This document shows positions 1 through 10,799 of a DNA stretch of 64,000 bases, in pieces; the first letter of the stretch is position 1, and each line of letters opens with the position of its first letter. The translations under genes were made by a program, and so were the position numbers. Below the pieces are notes generated by a model. The model was not told the DNA's origin. It worked only from the letters and a program-made list of their open reading frames with translations, and did not search any database. The stretch is from Ixodes scapularis (Eukaryota; Arthropoda; Arachnida; Ixodida; Ixodidae): the NCBI RefSeq assembly GCF_016920785.2, contig NW_024609884.1, positions 81,509,346 through 81,573,345 on the forward strand. The letters run 5' to 3'.

Positions 1-465
1 GCAACTTTCAAGTGTGTCATAGACACCGTACTGTCAGGCCTGAAATGGCAGAGCTGTCCCGTTTACCTCGAAGACGGCGTGGTATTCTCGGCCAACGTCG
101 ACGAGCACTTGCGACGCCTTTGGGCCATCCTTCAAGCAATCAGAACCGCTGGACTCACCCTGAAGCCGACGAAGTGCCGGTTCGCATACGGCGAACTGAA
201 GTTCCTATGTCACGTTGTGGGCAACTAATGTGTTTGTCCTGACCCTGAGACGACTCGCTCCGTAGCGGCATTCCCACCGCCTACCGACAAGAAGGCCGTC
301 CGAAGATTCCTGGAATCTTGTGCGTACCACAGGCAGTTCGTTTGTGATTTTGCCAAGCTTTCTGCGCAACTCACGTACATAACTAAAGACGCCGTGAACT
401 TCGAATGAGCTCGAAGCTCACGGCGCACGGCCGTTCGCGGAGTGGCAAAGTTCACTCGAAGCTTG
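1..465 (+). pseudogene. Ty3/gypsy-type retrotransposon pol fragment (reverse transcriptase), decayed, cut by the window edge
   Basis: Frame 1 reads as the palm and thumb of a gypsy-class reverse transcriptase. A segment ending in FSANVDEHLRRL is followed by the LTLKPTKCRFAYGELKFL block and, after a stop, by DKKAVRRFLESCAYHRQFV, the usual order in this family. The catalytic box that is normally Y-x-D-D reads Y-L-E-D at 64-75, so the first metal-binding aspartate is lost. Stops lie at 226-228 and 406-408. Family-like residues continue in another frame to about 468, where the sequence passes into a Penelope-like fragment. The element is dead. Its 5' part lies outside the window and no LTR is seen. 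Confidence 0.85.
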
Positions 466-1310
466 TTAAAAGCGGCATCGCGCCATCATGTCTGCTGGTG
501 GCCCTAGAGAAGTCTTGCTACCATACTCCACAGGAGAGCTTTGGGAAGCAGGTTGAACGACTTAGCGAAGCAGGCTTCCCAGCTTCAGTTTTGTTGGCGA
601 TGGCAGAAAAACTACCAAGGAAGAAAAATACCGGATCTCAACCATATAAGGAACGACAAAATAAGAGACCGCATGTAATCCCGTATATACACAAAATCTC
701 TCACAATATGAAACAGATAGCAGGGCGCTACGATGTGCCTGTTTTCTTTTCGGCGCCAAGTAAGATGTATGAGTGTTTTCGGCGCCAAGTAAGATGTCAG
801 GGTGGCTGACAGAGGTGTTAGAGGCAACAAATGTGCTATAAATCTCAGGAATAAGTACGCTGAGTGCCCAGTCGCGGTGGTCTATTGTAGTCCTCTAAGC
901 TATGGCCGAGTATACATCGGCCAAACTGGCCGATGTGTCAGTGATCGAGCACGGGAACATGCACTTTTGCTGTGGTCTACCACTGAGGGGCACTGTGCCA
1001 CATGCATGTGTCAGCCCAAATTTGACAGCATGCACGACTTTGGTCAAGTTGCTGACAAAACTGCAAGGGAATTGTTGGAATCATAGGAGATAGGAAAGGA
1101 GGGTGAAAATTGTGTCAGTCAAACATTGGTGCATTTACACAAAAAAGAAATAACTTTTTTGTATACGTGTTGACGCTATGACTATGTGGTTGTTTATCTC
1201 GATGTTTTCCTTTCATTAAACGTTCAGTTGAATTTCGGCGCTCGTCCTGTCCATTCCTCCATTCGTCTGTGTATTTTTGCGCGCTGTTACTAGTTTGTAA
1301 TCCTCAACCA
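455..1310 (+). mobile_element. Penelope-like element 3' part (PLE copy 1), next to exon A1
   Basis: Two overlapping frames give the region after the reverse transcriptase of a Penelope-like element. The first, to about 800, contains HSKLVKSGIA, VERLSEAGFP, RPHVIPYIHKISH and VPVFFSAPSK. The second, 802-1083, holds the GIY-YIG endonuclease core YGRVYIGQTGRC and a downstream ARELLES. A short segment is duplicated near 765-800 and the frames are not contiguous, so the copy is broken. A 3' untranslated tail (1084 to about 1300) ends in sequence shared with the PLEs near 15.9, 29.1, 35.6 and 54.8 kb. The junction with the gypsy fragment lies at about 450-470. Confidence 0.85.
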
Positions 1311-1430
1311 ACTAGCCTGCATCGCTACGTCAATTAGTTATCGAATGAAGGTTTAGAAGAGACGCGCTTAAATAGAAGCGAATAAGCTGGCTTCCAGAAG
1401 GCGCGATTTCAGAAGGACACGACCACTTAC

Positions 1431-1736
1431 CTGCTTGTTCAGTTGTAAAGTTGGTCGTGAACTCTGAACCGGGCCTGACGGTCACGGCGTGTACAGAGAT
1501 GATGTAGACGGTGTATGGGCGTAGTTCTTCGAGGTTGACGCGCTGCGATGACATGGGCACAATTAGATTGTTCTCAGTTTGTTCGATCGGACTGCACGGG
1601 AGGACCAGGCGCAGTGGTCTGTAGACGACCCCGTATTCACGAATGCGACCATTGGGCGTGGCCGGTGGTAACCAGGTGAAGCTCGCCTGCCGTGCGAAGC
1701 TTCTTGTCATCTGAAGTTGCCGAACTTGGCTGGGCG
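1431..1736 (-). CDS. FN3-domain exon A1 of a multi-FN3 gene (cassette 1)
   Basis: This 306-nt internal exon encodes 102 residues of one fibronectin type III domain, an extracellular beta-sandwich used in adhesion molecules and receptors. The acceptor (T-rich tract, then ATGCAG) precedes 1736 and the consensus donor GTAAGT follows 1431. Both introns are phase 1. The domain shows the core Trp at residue 22 (FTWLPPATPNG), the Y-x-V-x-Y strand, the LRPYTVYIISVHAVTV strand and a likely N-glycosylation site NFT near the end. Cys48 is conserved in all four A exons. Copy-specific changes include EYGVVY, ENNLIV and RPGSEF where the other copies have E, TK and KPGPE. It is the most 3' FN3 exon in the window. 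The gene class cannot be told from this domain. Confidence 0.88.
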
Positions 1737-2230
1737 CTGCATGGAAAAAGAAATAACGCAGAAGTAATCCTCTGGTGATCTTTGTTTGTTGGCTCTTTCA
1801 TTATACTCTTCTTCACTTGAACTGGACTGCTTTAAGCAAGGGCGCGTAGCTTTTGCCTGCGTCTCACAACCGTCTAACGTTATATGGTTTGAAATATGAC
1901 AGTGTATAAGGTTTCAGGTGTTTCCGTCCGAATCTCGCAGACTGTCCAGCGTCTGTAAAGCGCCTAATACTCGGTGTCCATCCTCAGGAGGCAGCTTTCA
2001 GGGACTTAGAGAATTATGCTGCTTCAAAAACTAAGGAAGTGGCCGAAAGCTTCTGGAACGTCATATTATGCAGCCGATTCTGCCGTTCAACATCTAGCTA
2101 TCGTCGCTTATTGTCCCTGCGTGGGAAGCCCCGCTGAACTTCTATACGGCGAGCAAGTATCTAATATGCGTCTTTGGCGCATCGGAACGCCAAAGGGGCG
2201 CGCCAATCCCAAACAAAAATGGTCTATGGA
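1737..2230. repeat. Cassette-duplicated intron upstream of exon A1
   Basis: This stretch is paralogous to the sequence right of A2 (16447-16935), A3 (36117-36600) and A4 (56675-57180). By eye all four share the landmark CTTTCAGGGACT..., a 'ggaagtggccgaaagct' block and a 'cttctatacggcgagca' block. Similarity in this copy stops near 2220, where a satellite-like sequence begins. The short open frame at 2016-2291 runs across this junction and has no family features. Confidence 0.75.
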
Positions 2231-2289
2231 TGTCTATCGAATATTCTATGGTGAGCTATCACCGTATATGACTCTTTATGGTCAGCCGT

Positions 2290-2980
2290 AAGAAACCATA
2301 AAACACTCTATAGCCACGTACAGAATAATCTATGACTTCAGAGCTATAGCATCTCGACCATACGGATTTCTATAGCTGGCTATAGAATAATATGTAGCTC
2401 TGAAACCATAGACTCGCGACTATTCCATATTCTTTAGCAAGCTATAGAACAATTTATGTCCTTAATGTTATAGATCGCGAATATTCAATGTGTCTTAGCC
2501 GGCTATAGAATGGTGTATGTCCCTAAATGTATAGACTCGTACCATTGAGTTTTCTTTAGGCAACACATTAGTGTCTTATGCCACCAAAGCTAAAGGGCTC
2601 TGACCCTTCAATGTGCCTTAGCCGGCTATAGAGTGGAGTAGGTCCTTAAATCTATAGACTCGCGACCATTGAATTTTCTTTAGCCGATTCAATAGTGTTT
2701 TATGCCACCAAAACTATAGGCCTAAGACCTTTCAATGTGCTTTAGCCGGCTATAGGACGGTTATGTCCCTAAATCTATAGACTCGCGGCCATAGAATTTT
2801 CTTTAACCGGCTCAATAGTGTTTTATGGCACCAATGCTATAGGCCCCCGACCTTTCAATGTGCTTTCTCCGGATATAGAGGGATGTATGTCTCTCGAGCT
2901 ATAGATTCGCGACCATCCAATTTTTTTAGTCGCCTCAATAGTGTTTTATGCCCCTTAGGCAATAAACCCGCGACCTTCTT
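2290..2980. repeat. CTATAG-rich tandem satellite, period about 123-127 bp
   Basis: At least four diverged units start near 2522, 2651, 2774 and 2898. Each carries 'ctatagactcgcgaccat', then 'caatagtgttttatgccacc', then 'ctttagccggctatag'. More diverged CTATAG-bearing sequence runs back to about 2290. There is no coding signal. Confidence 0.8.
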
Positions 2981-3953
2981 TTTTGCACTGCAGAGGTAGG
3001 AAAGTGAACAAAAAAAAAGAATCATTTATGCACTCACTCGGGGCGAGAATTTTATTTAGCCAGCCTAATGGGCCGTACGTCGGTGGTGTTATTGTACCTG
3101 CGATCACAAAAGCGTCCTTAGCTGCCTATAGGACTATTTGCAGTTTTGCCGGCTGCTTTCCCTTCGCCATTGTCTAAGTTCGGCGCTGACGTCATCTCAA
3201 TCTTCCGGGTTTTTTTTAGCTCTAATTATCTCGGTCTCTTCATCTCTTCAATTGTATTTTGTCAGTATATGTATTTTGTAGTGGTAACGCCTTCTGCTTT
3301 GGCCATGTCCCTGCCATGCTTGAATTTCTTTCTGCGTGTTGTATTCTTTATATTTAATGTTTCTGTATATATTTCATGACGCGGGCATCCACGAACATAA
3401 AGCCGTTGCTTACGCTGCTACCGATGTGAGTTCTGCACTTTTCACGACAGTCCATCGAGCTATAAAACTCGTCCGTTGAACTCGAGTTAAAGGGACACTG
3501 ACACCCCCCCCCCCCCCCCCCATTTTTTTTTCTTCATGTTTTGCCAGGGGCTTTATTATGGTTGTCGGAGGACTACCCAAATAATATTTTGCAACAGAGT
3601 AGTGTATATTTTTAAGAAAGCCAAAAGACGCAACTGCTCGAAACCGAAACCGAAACCCGCGCACGGAGGTCGGAGAAGTGGAGAGAAGAGAGTGAGTGGC
3701 GGAAGTCACGTAACTACAACCGACCGAGCGCGTTTTTTTTCCTCCTCTGCGTAGCAGACGACATGCGCGGCGGCGTAGCGGGAACTGTTTGCCTTGCGAT
3801 TCTTTTGCAGTCATGTTTGTTTCGCTCGCTGTTCTGTACTTCAAGGTGAGTTGTTCTGTACATCGAGGAGTTGGAGATAAGTAATGAGTGCCCGTGGTGA
3901 ATTTCCGTGATCGGCTCCGAAAAGAATACACCCAAGATGTTGCGTGAAGAGCT
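2981..3953. other. No gene recognised; low-complexity sequence with a C-tract
   Basis: From 2981 to about 3480 nothing is recognisable. At 3486 a TTAAAGGGACACTGAC motif begins, followed by a run of about 19 C and a run of T. It resembles the ends of the TTAA-flanked elements elsewhere in the window, but no matching right end was found. The reading frames on both strands at 3410-3935 lack any family motif. Confidence 0.5.
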
Positions 3954-4119
3954 GAGGCCGGATTCTCAAAGCGAACTTACGACGAAAAACATGCGTACGA
4001 CAAATTTGAGAGAAAATCCGTATTCTCGAAACAAAATTGTCGTAACTTTTGCGCAGGTTACGACAGAATCCTACGACAGCTCCGAAGCTGTCTTACGCAC
4101 TTTCTACGATCAAATTAAC

Positions 4120-4338
4120 ATGGCCGACAACGTCGCTCAGCTGCTCGGTTGCGACGACCAACGGATATTTATTTTTCTACCTGCTCTTCTTGCGCGTCCC
4201 GACTTCAAGCAGCAAGAAAAAAATGAAGAAGTACTTGAAACTGACCACGACGAACATGAACGCTGGATCCACAGACACCCGGAAAAGGCAGCAAAGGCAA
4301 CGATCCCACCGACCAAGCGAGCTCGGCAGAATATATAG
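4120..4338 (+). CDS. Small open frame in the Harbinger-like element, function unknown
   Basis: The ATG at 4120 opens a 72-codon frame beginning MADNVAQLLGCDDQ and ending in the basic KRARQNI before TAA. The frame is also open upstream. Its position just inside the left end of a TIR element fits a decayed N-terminus of an element protein. I do not recognise a domain. It could equally be a chance frame. Confidence 0.25.
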   Translation: MADNVAQLLGCDDQRIFIFLPALLARPDFKQQEKNEEVLETDHDEHERWIHRHPEKAAKATIPPTKRARQNI

Positions 4339-5159
4339 GCCTAGCAGTCACTCCGACCCGTTCCGGCGCAGCATTGCTCAGACGGTCCTTGGCCAAGACC
4401 GTCTGCCCACGACCGGCTGGCTTGCTGAATAAAATATGCCCGCGCGACCCTTATGGACCCTCCCCGTATGAATAGTTTGATAGCTGAACTAAATTTCAGA
4501 GGTCAACCTATTCCCCTTATCATCTCGATCACCTTCTTTTCCGAGGCAGCGGTGACGAACGCTGTCGTCGAAAAGGGACTCCTCGATTCTATCTCCTTGT
4601 TTTGTGTGATATAGAGCTCAAATAAACGCCGTATGGATTACCTTCGTAACACGGTATGTACACTTCGTTATTAGTATGCCATTTTTAACTGTCGAGCTAT
4701 ATCAGTTTGTGGGAGCTACGCGATGCCGGTCCAACCTTTCTTTGCCGAGTGTCACGTCAATATCGAGTTTCAATCGTAGAAGATCGGTCCCGAAGCGCTT
4801 ACCGAAACGCAGTCTGAATCCAGCACTTCGATCAAACGCACGCGTCCGCTCCGAGTGTGAACAGGTATTTGCGTGACTCTTGCTGACACTCTCTTTGTTC
4901 AAACGTATCTTTTTTAACGTCGGCTCACACCTGCATTTCCGAGGCCGCGAGAAACGCCGCGGCGGTTTGTTTCCATCTACGTCGCTTTGCAAACGACTGG
5001 CACGAGCTTTTACCAACGATGACAGTTGTTTTGACTTCGTAGCGATCGAGTTTGTAGCAGTCAACGAAGCGTTTAAATCGTGTTAGCGTCGATATACCAC
5101 TGCACGGACACGAACCTCAGACAAGCGGTGGTGGAAAAACCGCCCGTGTTTATGAGAAC

Positions 5160-5822
5160 CAGCCTGAACACTAAACATTTACACACAGACAGGACAGGAC
5201 ACACACAGAGCTGTCTATGAAGAAGTGGTTAGCCTGTACGGGAGTCAAAGAAAGAATAAAAACACTTAAGGACAAGGACAGACAGCACAGTTCTTTCAAC
5301 TAGCAACACACATTTACTGGTGTCTCCTTCAATAGTGCTATCTTCTTCCTAACATTTGAGACTAAAGAGGAAGATGCGGAAATTAATATATTTATATACA
5401 CCCGGAAAAAAACCACAAATTTACACCCAATACACTAAAGATAAAGAATTCAGAAAGAAAGAAAAAAGAAAAAGAAAAACACTATTGACAAATTGAGATA
5501 GAGCGCCCTTTGGCTAATCCAGCTCTGGTTTCAGGTAGTTGATCTCATTTCTGGACAAGGCGAGAGAAGGGGCAGCGATGTTGTGATCGTCATGGGCTAT
5601 CTTGTATGCCTCAATGATCTCTCTCCCGAGCTTGTTCTTATGTCTCCCAATCGTGCAGGTGTCCTGGAACCGGGCTTCACAGTTCGTACAGAGGCGTTGA
5701 TGAACCACTATTGGGTGAAAAGTGTCGTCCGAAGCACGAGAGACCTCGAGGACGTGCTCTCGTAGGCGCGTGTTAAGGCAACGACCTGTCTGTCCAATGT
5801 ATCGGTCGCCACAGGACAACAC
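5160..5822 (-). mobile_element. Penelope-like element 3' end with GIY-YIG endonuclease (separate subfamily)
   Basis: The minus strand from 5822 reads a 102-residue C-terminal frame, starting LSCGDRYIGQTGRCLNTRL, the GIY-YIG core and helix of PLE endonucleases. It continues through a Cys/His region (HQRLCTNCEARF) to GREIIEAYKI and a stop near 5514. The sequence left of this is 3' untranslated. The words 'gtggttagcctgt' occur near 5225 and inverted at 5821-5851, so the fragment is bounded by short repeats. It differs clearly from the PLEs bordering the FN3 cassettes. No reverse transcriptase remains. Confidence 0.82.
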
Positions 5823-6102
5823 AGGCTAACCACAATGTGGTTAGCCTGTGTTTGTTATTAAAAATCCACGTGCTCCGAACTATGCCTAGCTCTCTAATTG
5901 GTTGTTCGTTTTGCCGAAGACGCCTTTGCCATAGCAACAGCACCGGAAGTCATCGTTTCTCCGTAAGAGGTCGTAACTTTCCTCCTCTCACTTAAGAACG
6001 CGTTTGTGAATACCGTTCTCGCCTCATCTTACGATGATCGTAACTTTACGAACTTCGTAGCTAAGTTGTCGTAGGTAAGAGGTTTTTTATGAATCTGGCC
6101 TC

Positions 6103-6445
6103 TGGCTCACATGTCCTGCGTCCGGAAAAAAAGTGGCATTGTGCGACAGAGTTTCCGAAAGATCAACAAGATCGGGACCAATGGCTGGCTGCAATTCCTT
6201 ATAACATTTACTGGCACCTCGGAAAGCGGACGCAACCTGATTTATATGCTCCTTGCATTTTGTGGAAAGTGTTTATATTGAGTTCGCAGGTGTCGAAAAG
6301 GAAATCCCATACCATTTAGTTCAGTGACGTTTCGTCCACAACATTTGTTTGTTATTTTTTTTTGTTTTGTTTCTTCAGTAATAATTGTAAAAAGAAAAAA
6401 AAAATGCAAACATCGCAAAATGTCTGAAAAAGAAAAAAAAAAGTA
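6103..6445. other. No gene recognised
   Basis: AT-rich sequence with T- and A-tracts (6352-6445). The short open frame at 6089-6319 has no recognisable features. Confidence 0.5.
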
Positions 6446-6510
6446 CGGTTTCACTGGGGATCGAACCCGCGTGTGAAGCGGACGTCTTTCCACTGAGCTA
6501 TTGGGGGAAC
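6446..6510 (-). pseudogene. tRNA-like (tRNA-Val-like) pseudogene or SINE head
   Basis: The minus strand has a pol III box A (TAGCTCAGTGG, 6490-6500) and box B (GGTTCGATCCC, 6457-6467). Between them lies an anticodon arm CCGC-TTCACAC-GCGG with anticodon CAC (Val). The variable loop and the 5' T-stem strand are missing, so the arm runs directly into the T-loop, and the acceptor ends do not pair. A T-run follows at 6430-6445, as after a pol III terminator. This fits a deleted tRNA copy or a tRNA-derived SINE head. Confidence 0.5.
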
Positions 6511-7317
6511 TCCCTTCTCAGTATTAATACAGCCGGTAAACTGTAAGTTGCAAAGTTTGCTGCCGATTTTCCTCCAGCAAAAGCACCCCCGGATCGAAGT
6601 CGAAGCACTACGCATTGGCGACATTCGCACCTCGTTAAGAAATCGTAAGCGTGCATATTCAACTCGAAGTACACACTTCGTGCGGTGCTTGACGTTTGCG
6701 CGAGCGATGTCTTCAGCCACGAGAAGGGAGCGACGGCTCGGTGACGTCTTCGTGCAAATGGCTTGGTGGTCAGGCGTGTCGTACAGGATGAATACCAATT
6801 CTTTTGACCAGTCCCAAATTTCTCTTTTAAAGGCTGACAGAATTCGCCGGTACCGCGAACGACAGTTCTGAAGTAGACGTCCCACGCCCGTCGTCCGCTG
6901 CCATCGCCGTCCCTATACGAGTCCCACGATACGCGAAACGACGCACGCACAGAATGCTTCCGGTTCTCCGTGCAACTTTTTTTTCAATCAACGCATTTGC
7001 AGCTTTTTAGAAGCAACAAAAATTGTTTTCATATTTTTTCTATTTTTAATATTGAGTGTGTGCCTTCAGTGACCAACGACTTTGATTAAATTTGGTGGTC
7101 GCGTCGAGACCTTAGAAAACGGCCCGTGACCACGGAAAAGAGAGTGAGCGACACTCGAACCGGCCAGTTCTTGATCGGCGGTTTTCGGGCGGAAAGAAAC
7201 CGAATTTCGAGCCGCAAATTGTGTTCTGGGCAGATGGGCTCTCATATGTCATGTACAACTAAAAACCTCGGCCAGCATAAATACCCTGTCAGTGTCCCCT
7301 CTAGAGCGCTGTTTCGA
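6511..7317. other. GC-rich region with overlapping open frames on both strands, unassigned
   Basis: Between about 6500 and 6950 three frames stay open (two minus, one plus), as expected in CpG-rich DNA. None shows a recognisable domain, a start context or a paralogue elsewhere in the window. From 6950 to 7317 nothing is recognised. Confidence 0.35.
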
Positions 7318-8026
7318 ATGCAAGTGCACATGTCATCACTATAGGCAAAGCAATGACGTAGCAATCGCGACGCGAGAGGTGACTACGCCTTAATCTGGCC
7401 GGCCGCGCTCGGTCTGCGGAAATGTGAGCGTGGGACTCTCGAGCACCATTAGCTCTCTGAAGATGCAAGACGCTACTTTGTCGTCTCGAATCCTTTGCCC
7501 TTCGAATGGCTGCGTAGCCGTTCAAGCGGCCGGCGAACCACACGCAGCGTCTTCCAACAACCGTTCGCACAGCATCGCAACCATCCGTCTGCGAGCGTCG
7601 GCGGTTCGTGCTAGCACGGGCTCATGTTCGTGGGGGCTCATGTTGGCGGAGTTTCACGCTTGCGGGGGTTCATAAAATGCTCTAATTCAAGTCGGTACGA
7701 TGAATCACCGGCGCTCGCCTGCGGACTGCATATAGGCGCCAAAAAGGTTGCGATGCTGCGCGGGCGGTCGCTGACAGGCGCTGCTGCCTAGGGTGCGCCG
7801 ACCACTGGAATGTTTTCGCCGGCATTCACAGGGCGATGATTCTCAACGACAAAGCAGCGTCCTGCATCATCAGCAAGCTAAAGCTGCTCGAGAGTCCCAC
7901 GCTCACAGTTTATCAGAGCGAACACGGACAGCCAGATCGAGACGCACTCGGCTCTCGCGTCGCGATTGCTGCGTTATTGCTCTGACAGAGCTAAACAATT
8001 GACATGTGCACTGACATTCCACACAG
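7318..8026. mobile_element. Foldback element with arms of about 200 bp
   Basis: The left arm (7318-7512) is repeated inverted at 7819-8026. Shared landmarks are 'gtgcacatgtca', 'gcaatcgcgacgcgagag', 'gtgagcgtgggactctcgag' and 'ctttgtcgt'. About 300 bp of unique sequence lies between the arms. The opposite-strand frames at 7301-7570 and 7793-8002 translate alike only because they sit in the two arms, and are not genes. Confidence 0.75.
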
Positions 8027-8575
8027 TCCTCTCGAAACTTGATGAGCATCAGATAGACGCGTCTATAGCGCGATAGAGTGTCGTGACAACAGAAGACCTT
8101 AACCCGGCAGGGACGTAAGCAGAGGGGCGATGTCCGACGACGCCCGCGTCTAGAACGGCGAAATATACACACATCAAATTAACAGCCCCAAAAAAATCTA
8201 ATTAATATCGCTAGGCGCGCGCCACCCTAGGTACGTCCTATTGACTCTCTGTTCTGCGAATTCCACAAGTCAGCAAGCGCTTTTGCTTATTTTTCTCCTT
8301 TTTCTTTAATTTAGGATATACTCAAGTCTTTGAAGCGGCTTGAAGCACATAGCCTCCCCCTCCCCTTCCTCCCTCCCTCCCTCCCCCCATGGGGCATCGT
8401 GGTGCGCGGAGATTGTAATTGGTGACAGTGCTATAGAGGTGAACTCACGAATGAAAAACACATTACGGCAGACATTTCTTAAACCATGTAATCAGGAATG
8501 CCACAACGTTTCCCGAAATTGAAGTTTAAAAATGCGAACCTAACAGTGTACACATAATTATAAATTTCTTGGTAA

Positions 8576-8668
<93 letters not shown>

Positions 8669-9100
8669 CGGGGTGTTTTTTATTATTGTTACACATTTGT
8701 TTAAAAAAAAAAACGTGAAAGCTACACTAATGCGGTTTGTGCAGGTGGGTTATACGGCCAGGCAGACATTATGTGGGTGGCTAATCTTTGCGATAAGTCG
8801 GCTAATTAATTAAAATTCGTTATTTAACTTTTTAATTACTGAAAATAAACATATGGTTTCAATTAGAAACTTGCTGAGCATCATCAAAGACCCCTAAATA
8901 AACTATTTTTAGCAGGATATAATGCCGGGGCAGCATTTTACGGCGTTCTGTAAAAACGCTCCATTTGGACGCGTTTCTAGATTTTGGTTTCTTATCGGAG
9001 CTTTCTCAATGTTTGCAATGTTTATTTTAAATAAACACTTTCTGCCACCAGCGGTCCGCTGAGTAAAAATCGGTGCTGTTTTGAGGAATTTAGCTTCTTT
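8027..9100. other. Unannotated sequence with polypyrimidine tract and (TA)n microsatellite
   Basis: A C/T-rich tract lies at about 8356-8389. An almost pure (TA)n/(AT)n microsatellite spans 8577-8664 and creates a meaningless Tyr-Ile frame. Right after it comes 'acggggtgttttttatt', which resembles the end of an element inserted into the TA run, but no second end was located. No gene is seen. Confidence 0.55.
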
Positions 9101-9179
9101 TTTTTCAATTGTCTCTGCATTTCATAATGTCAGCTTTATGCTGCTTATGCCGGCAACAAAATGTAGGTGTCAAGTGACA

Positions 9180-9347
9180 ATTTTTACGTTTAGGAATTAA
9201 AGGAATAGAAAGGAACGATTCAGCCATTCCAGGAGTGGGAATGGGCTCTGTGTCTCCATTCCTAGGAATTGAAAGGAATTGAATTTTCAAAAACTCTAAT
9301 TTCCCGGAATGGAATTGGAATGGAATGGGGGTGCCCATTCCGTAACA
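9180..9347. repeat. GGAATT/GGAATG-rich degenerate motif cluster ending in CAGTGTTACGG-type terminus
   Basis: Short words such as ggaattg, ggaatgg and cattcc recur on both strands. The right edge, read on the minus strand, begins 'cagtgttacggaatggg', which resembles a hAT terminus. The other terminus was not found. Confidence 0.45.
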
Positions 9348-9360
9348 CTGTATGGTGACA

Positions 9361-10052
9361 CCAGGTTCGATCTAAAATGGAGCGTAAAAATCGACGCCTG
9401 CTCGTAGCAATCTAAACTTTTCGTCAAAAGTGTATTTCACAGGTCGGTTTTTTCTTGTAAAATTAGAAAACGTAGCTCTCTTTCTGTAAAAAATAGCGCC
9501 AAGAAACTTGCCAGGGTTTACGGCGGGCGGCGACGCAGACAACGAAGTCCACTAGCGGGGTGTGTTTGGCGTTCGTATTGATAGACGGCGCACCTCCTTA
9601 TCGCGACGGCTAGCGACCACCGTGGTTTATTAAAATGAACGTAATCTGTTTGAAATATACCTTCGGTTAAAAAATAAATGCGGACGTTAAAAGCAATACT
9701 GCAAGTAAAAAAAAAAAAAACAGTCTGCATAACGACGGCGCTTTTGCTGCCAACGGATTTCGTCTGCGTGTCGTCTGCTTTCTTTCGCTGGTCGGCTGCA
9801 CCTTCGGACGCTGCTCCCGACGCCATTTATCAATACGAACGCCAAACACATCCCCCTACTGGACTTGGTCGTCTGCGTCGCCGCCCGCCATAGACCCTGG
9901 AAAGTTTCTTGGCCCTATTTTTTTTACAGGAAGAGAGCTATGCTTTGCAATTTCAGAACAAAAAACCGACCTGTGAAATACACCTTTGACGAAAAGTTTA
10001 GATTGCTACGTGCAAGCGTCGATGTTTACGGCACATTTTAGATCGAGCCTGG
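9361..10052. mobile_element. Foldback element, 692 bp, arms of about 230 bp
   Basis: The arm 9361-9590 recurs inverted at 9822-10052. Shared landmarks include 'gatctaaaatg', 'gcaatctaaacttttcgtc', 'ttcacaggtcggttttt' and 'gttcgtattgat'. The loop of about 230 bp includes a short A-tract. No coding sequence is seen. The terminal CCAGG/CCTGG words are part of the inverted repeat, so a target duplication cannot be separated by eye. Confidence 0.82.
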
Positions 10053-10799
10053 TGACCTGGGTTTGTGAGCGCACCCCGTTCTGGCCTTGAAAGAGCTGCT
10101 GTATTTTTACTCCTTCTCTCTTTTTCTCTCTATCCCTAAGCTGAGAGCGTGCTAAAAGGTCTGCACTCGCCGGACCAATCAATGGTAGACTTTTTATTGC
10201 TTGACACCCCTCTCTGTGCGCGAATAACAGCAGAAGCGTGATCACGTGATTTGACGGATGACGCATTAGCCGTTGACAATCCTGAAATGCCTCCTGCGGA
10301 TCTAGTTTCGCGTGTGGTGCATCCTGCGGGACTGCTGTGAATTTCGTTTTTTTTGGGTAAATGGTATCTCGTTCGAAAAGCCCCACCCGTATGTCGGCAA
10401 CAAGCGATTTCTTTAAAGAAGCCCAAGATATTCTTGTGACACGTTTAGTGTTCGGTTCGGCAAATAACAGCTTGTGCTACATCGTGCTGTATCTTTACGG
10501 ATCCCTTCCTTTTCGTTTTTGTGTTTGAGTGGTTGTTTTGCAGTGCCCGTGTCGACATATATCTCGGATTCCATCTTTAAAGTCCGGTATTTTCAACCTA
10601 CTTGGTGCAACCTACTTGGTGACAATTGATCGTTCTTCTACGGGTACTCTTCCGGATTACTTGTAGAATTAGGCAGTGTCTATTTCCTGGCAGCCGAAAG
10701 AATAATTTCCCCAAAATTCTAAGGGCAGTAGCCTACCATTAGCTGACTCAAATCATGTCACAACTGAAGGTAGAATACTGACTTTCTTATTCTGCTTGC
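10053..10799. other. No gene recognised
   Basis: Frames on the minus strand at 10006-10426 lack domain features. Nothing else is visible apart from a short direct repeat of 'aacctacttggtg' near 10600. Confidence 0.5.

Larger units (their letters stand above)
3954..6102. mobile_element. Harbinger-like DNA element with degenerate terminal inverted repeats
   Basis: The left end begins GAGGCCGGATTCTCAAAG and the right end, read inversely, begins GAGGCCAGATTCATAAA. Both ends carry several TTACGAC/TACGACAA motifs. The terminal GGCC-GGATTC-type repeat resembles PIF/Harbinger termini, but no transposase is identified and no target duplication is clear. A Penelope-like fragment is inserted at 5160-5822. 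Confidence 0.5.

Noticed and set aside
5514..5822. Homing endonuclease or DNA repair nuclease from the GIY-YIG motif
   Set aside because: The context and downstream Cys/His region fit a Penelope-like endonuclease 3' end, and similar fragments recur through the window.
8479..8667. Open frame of alternating Tyr and Ile
   Set aside because: It is a translation of the (TA)n microsatellite.
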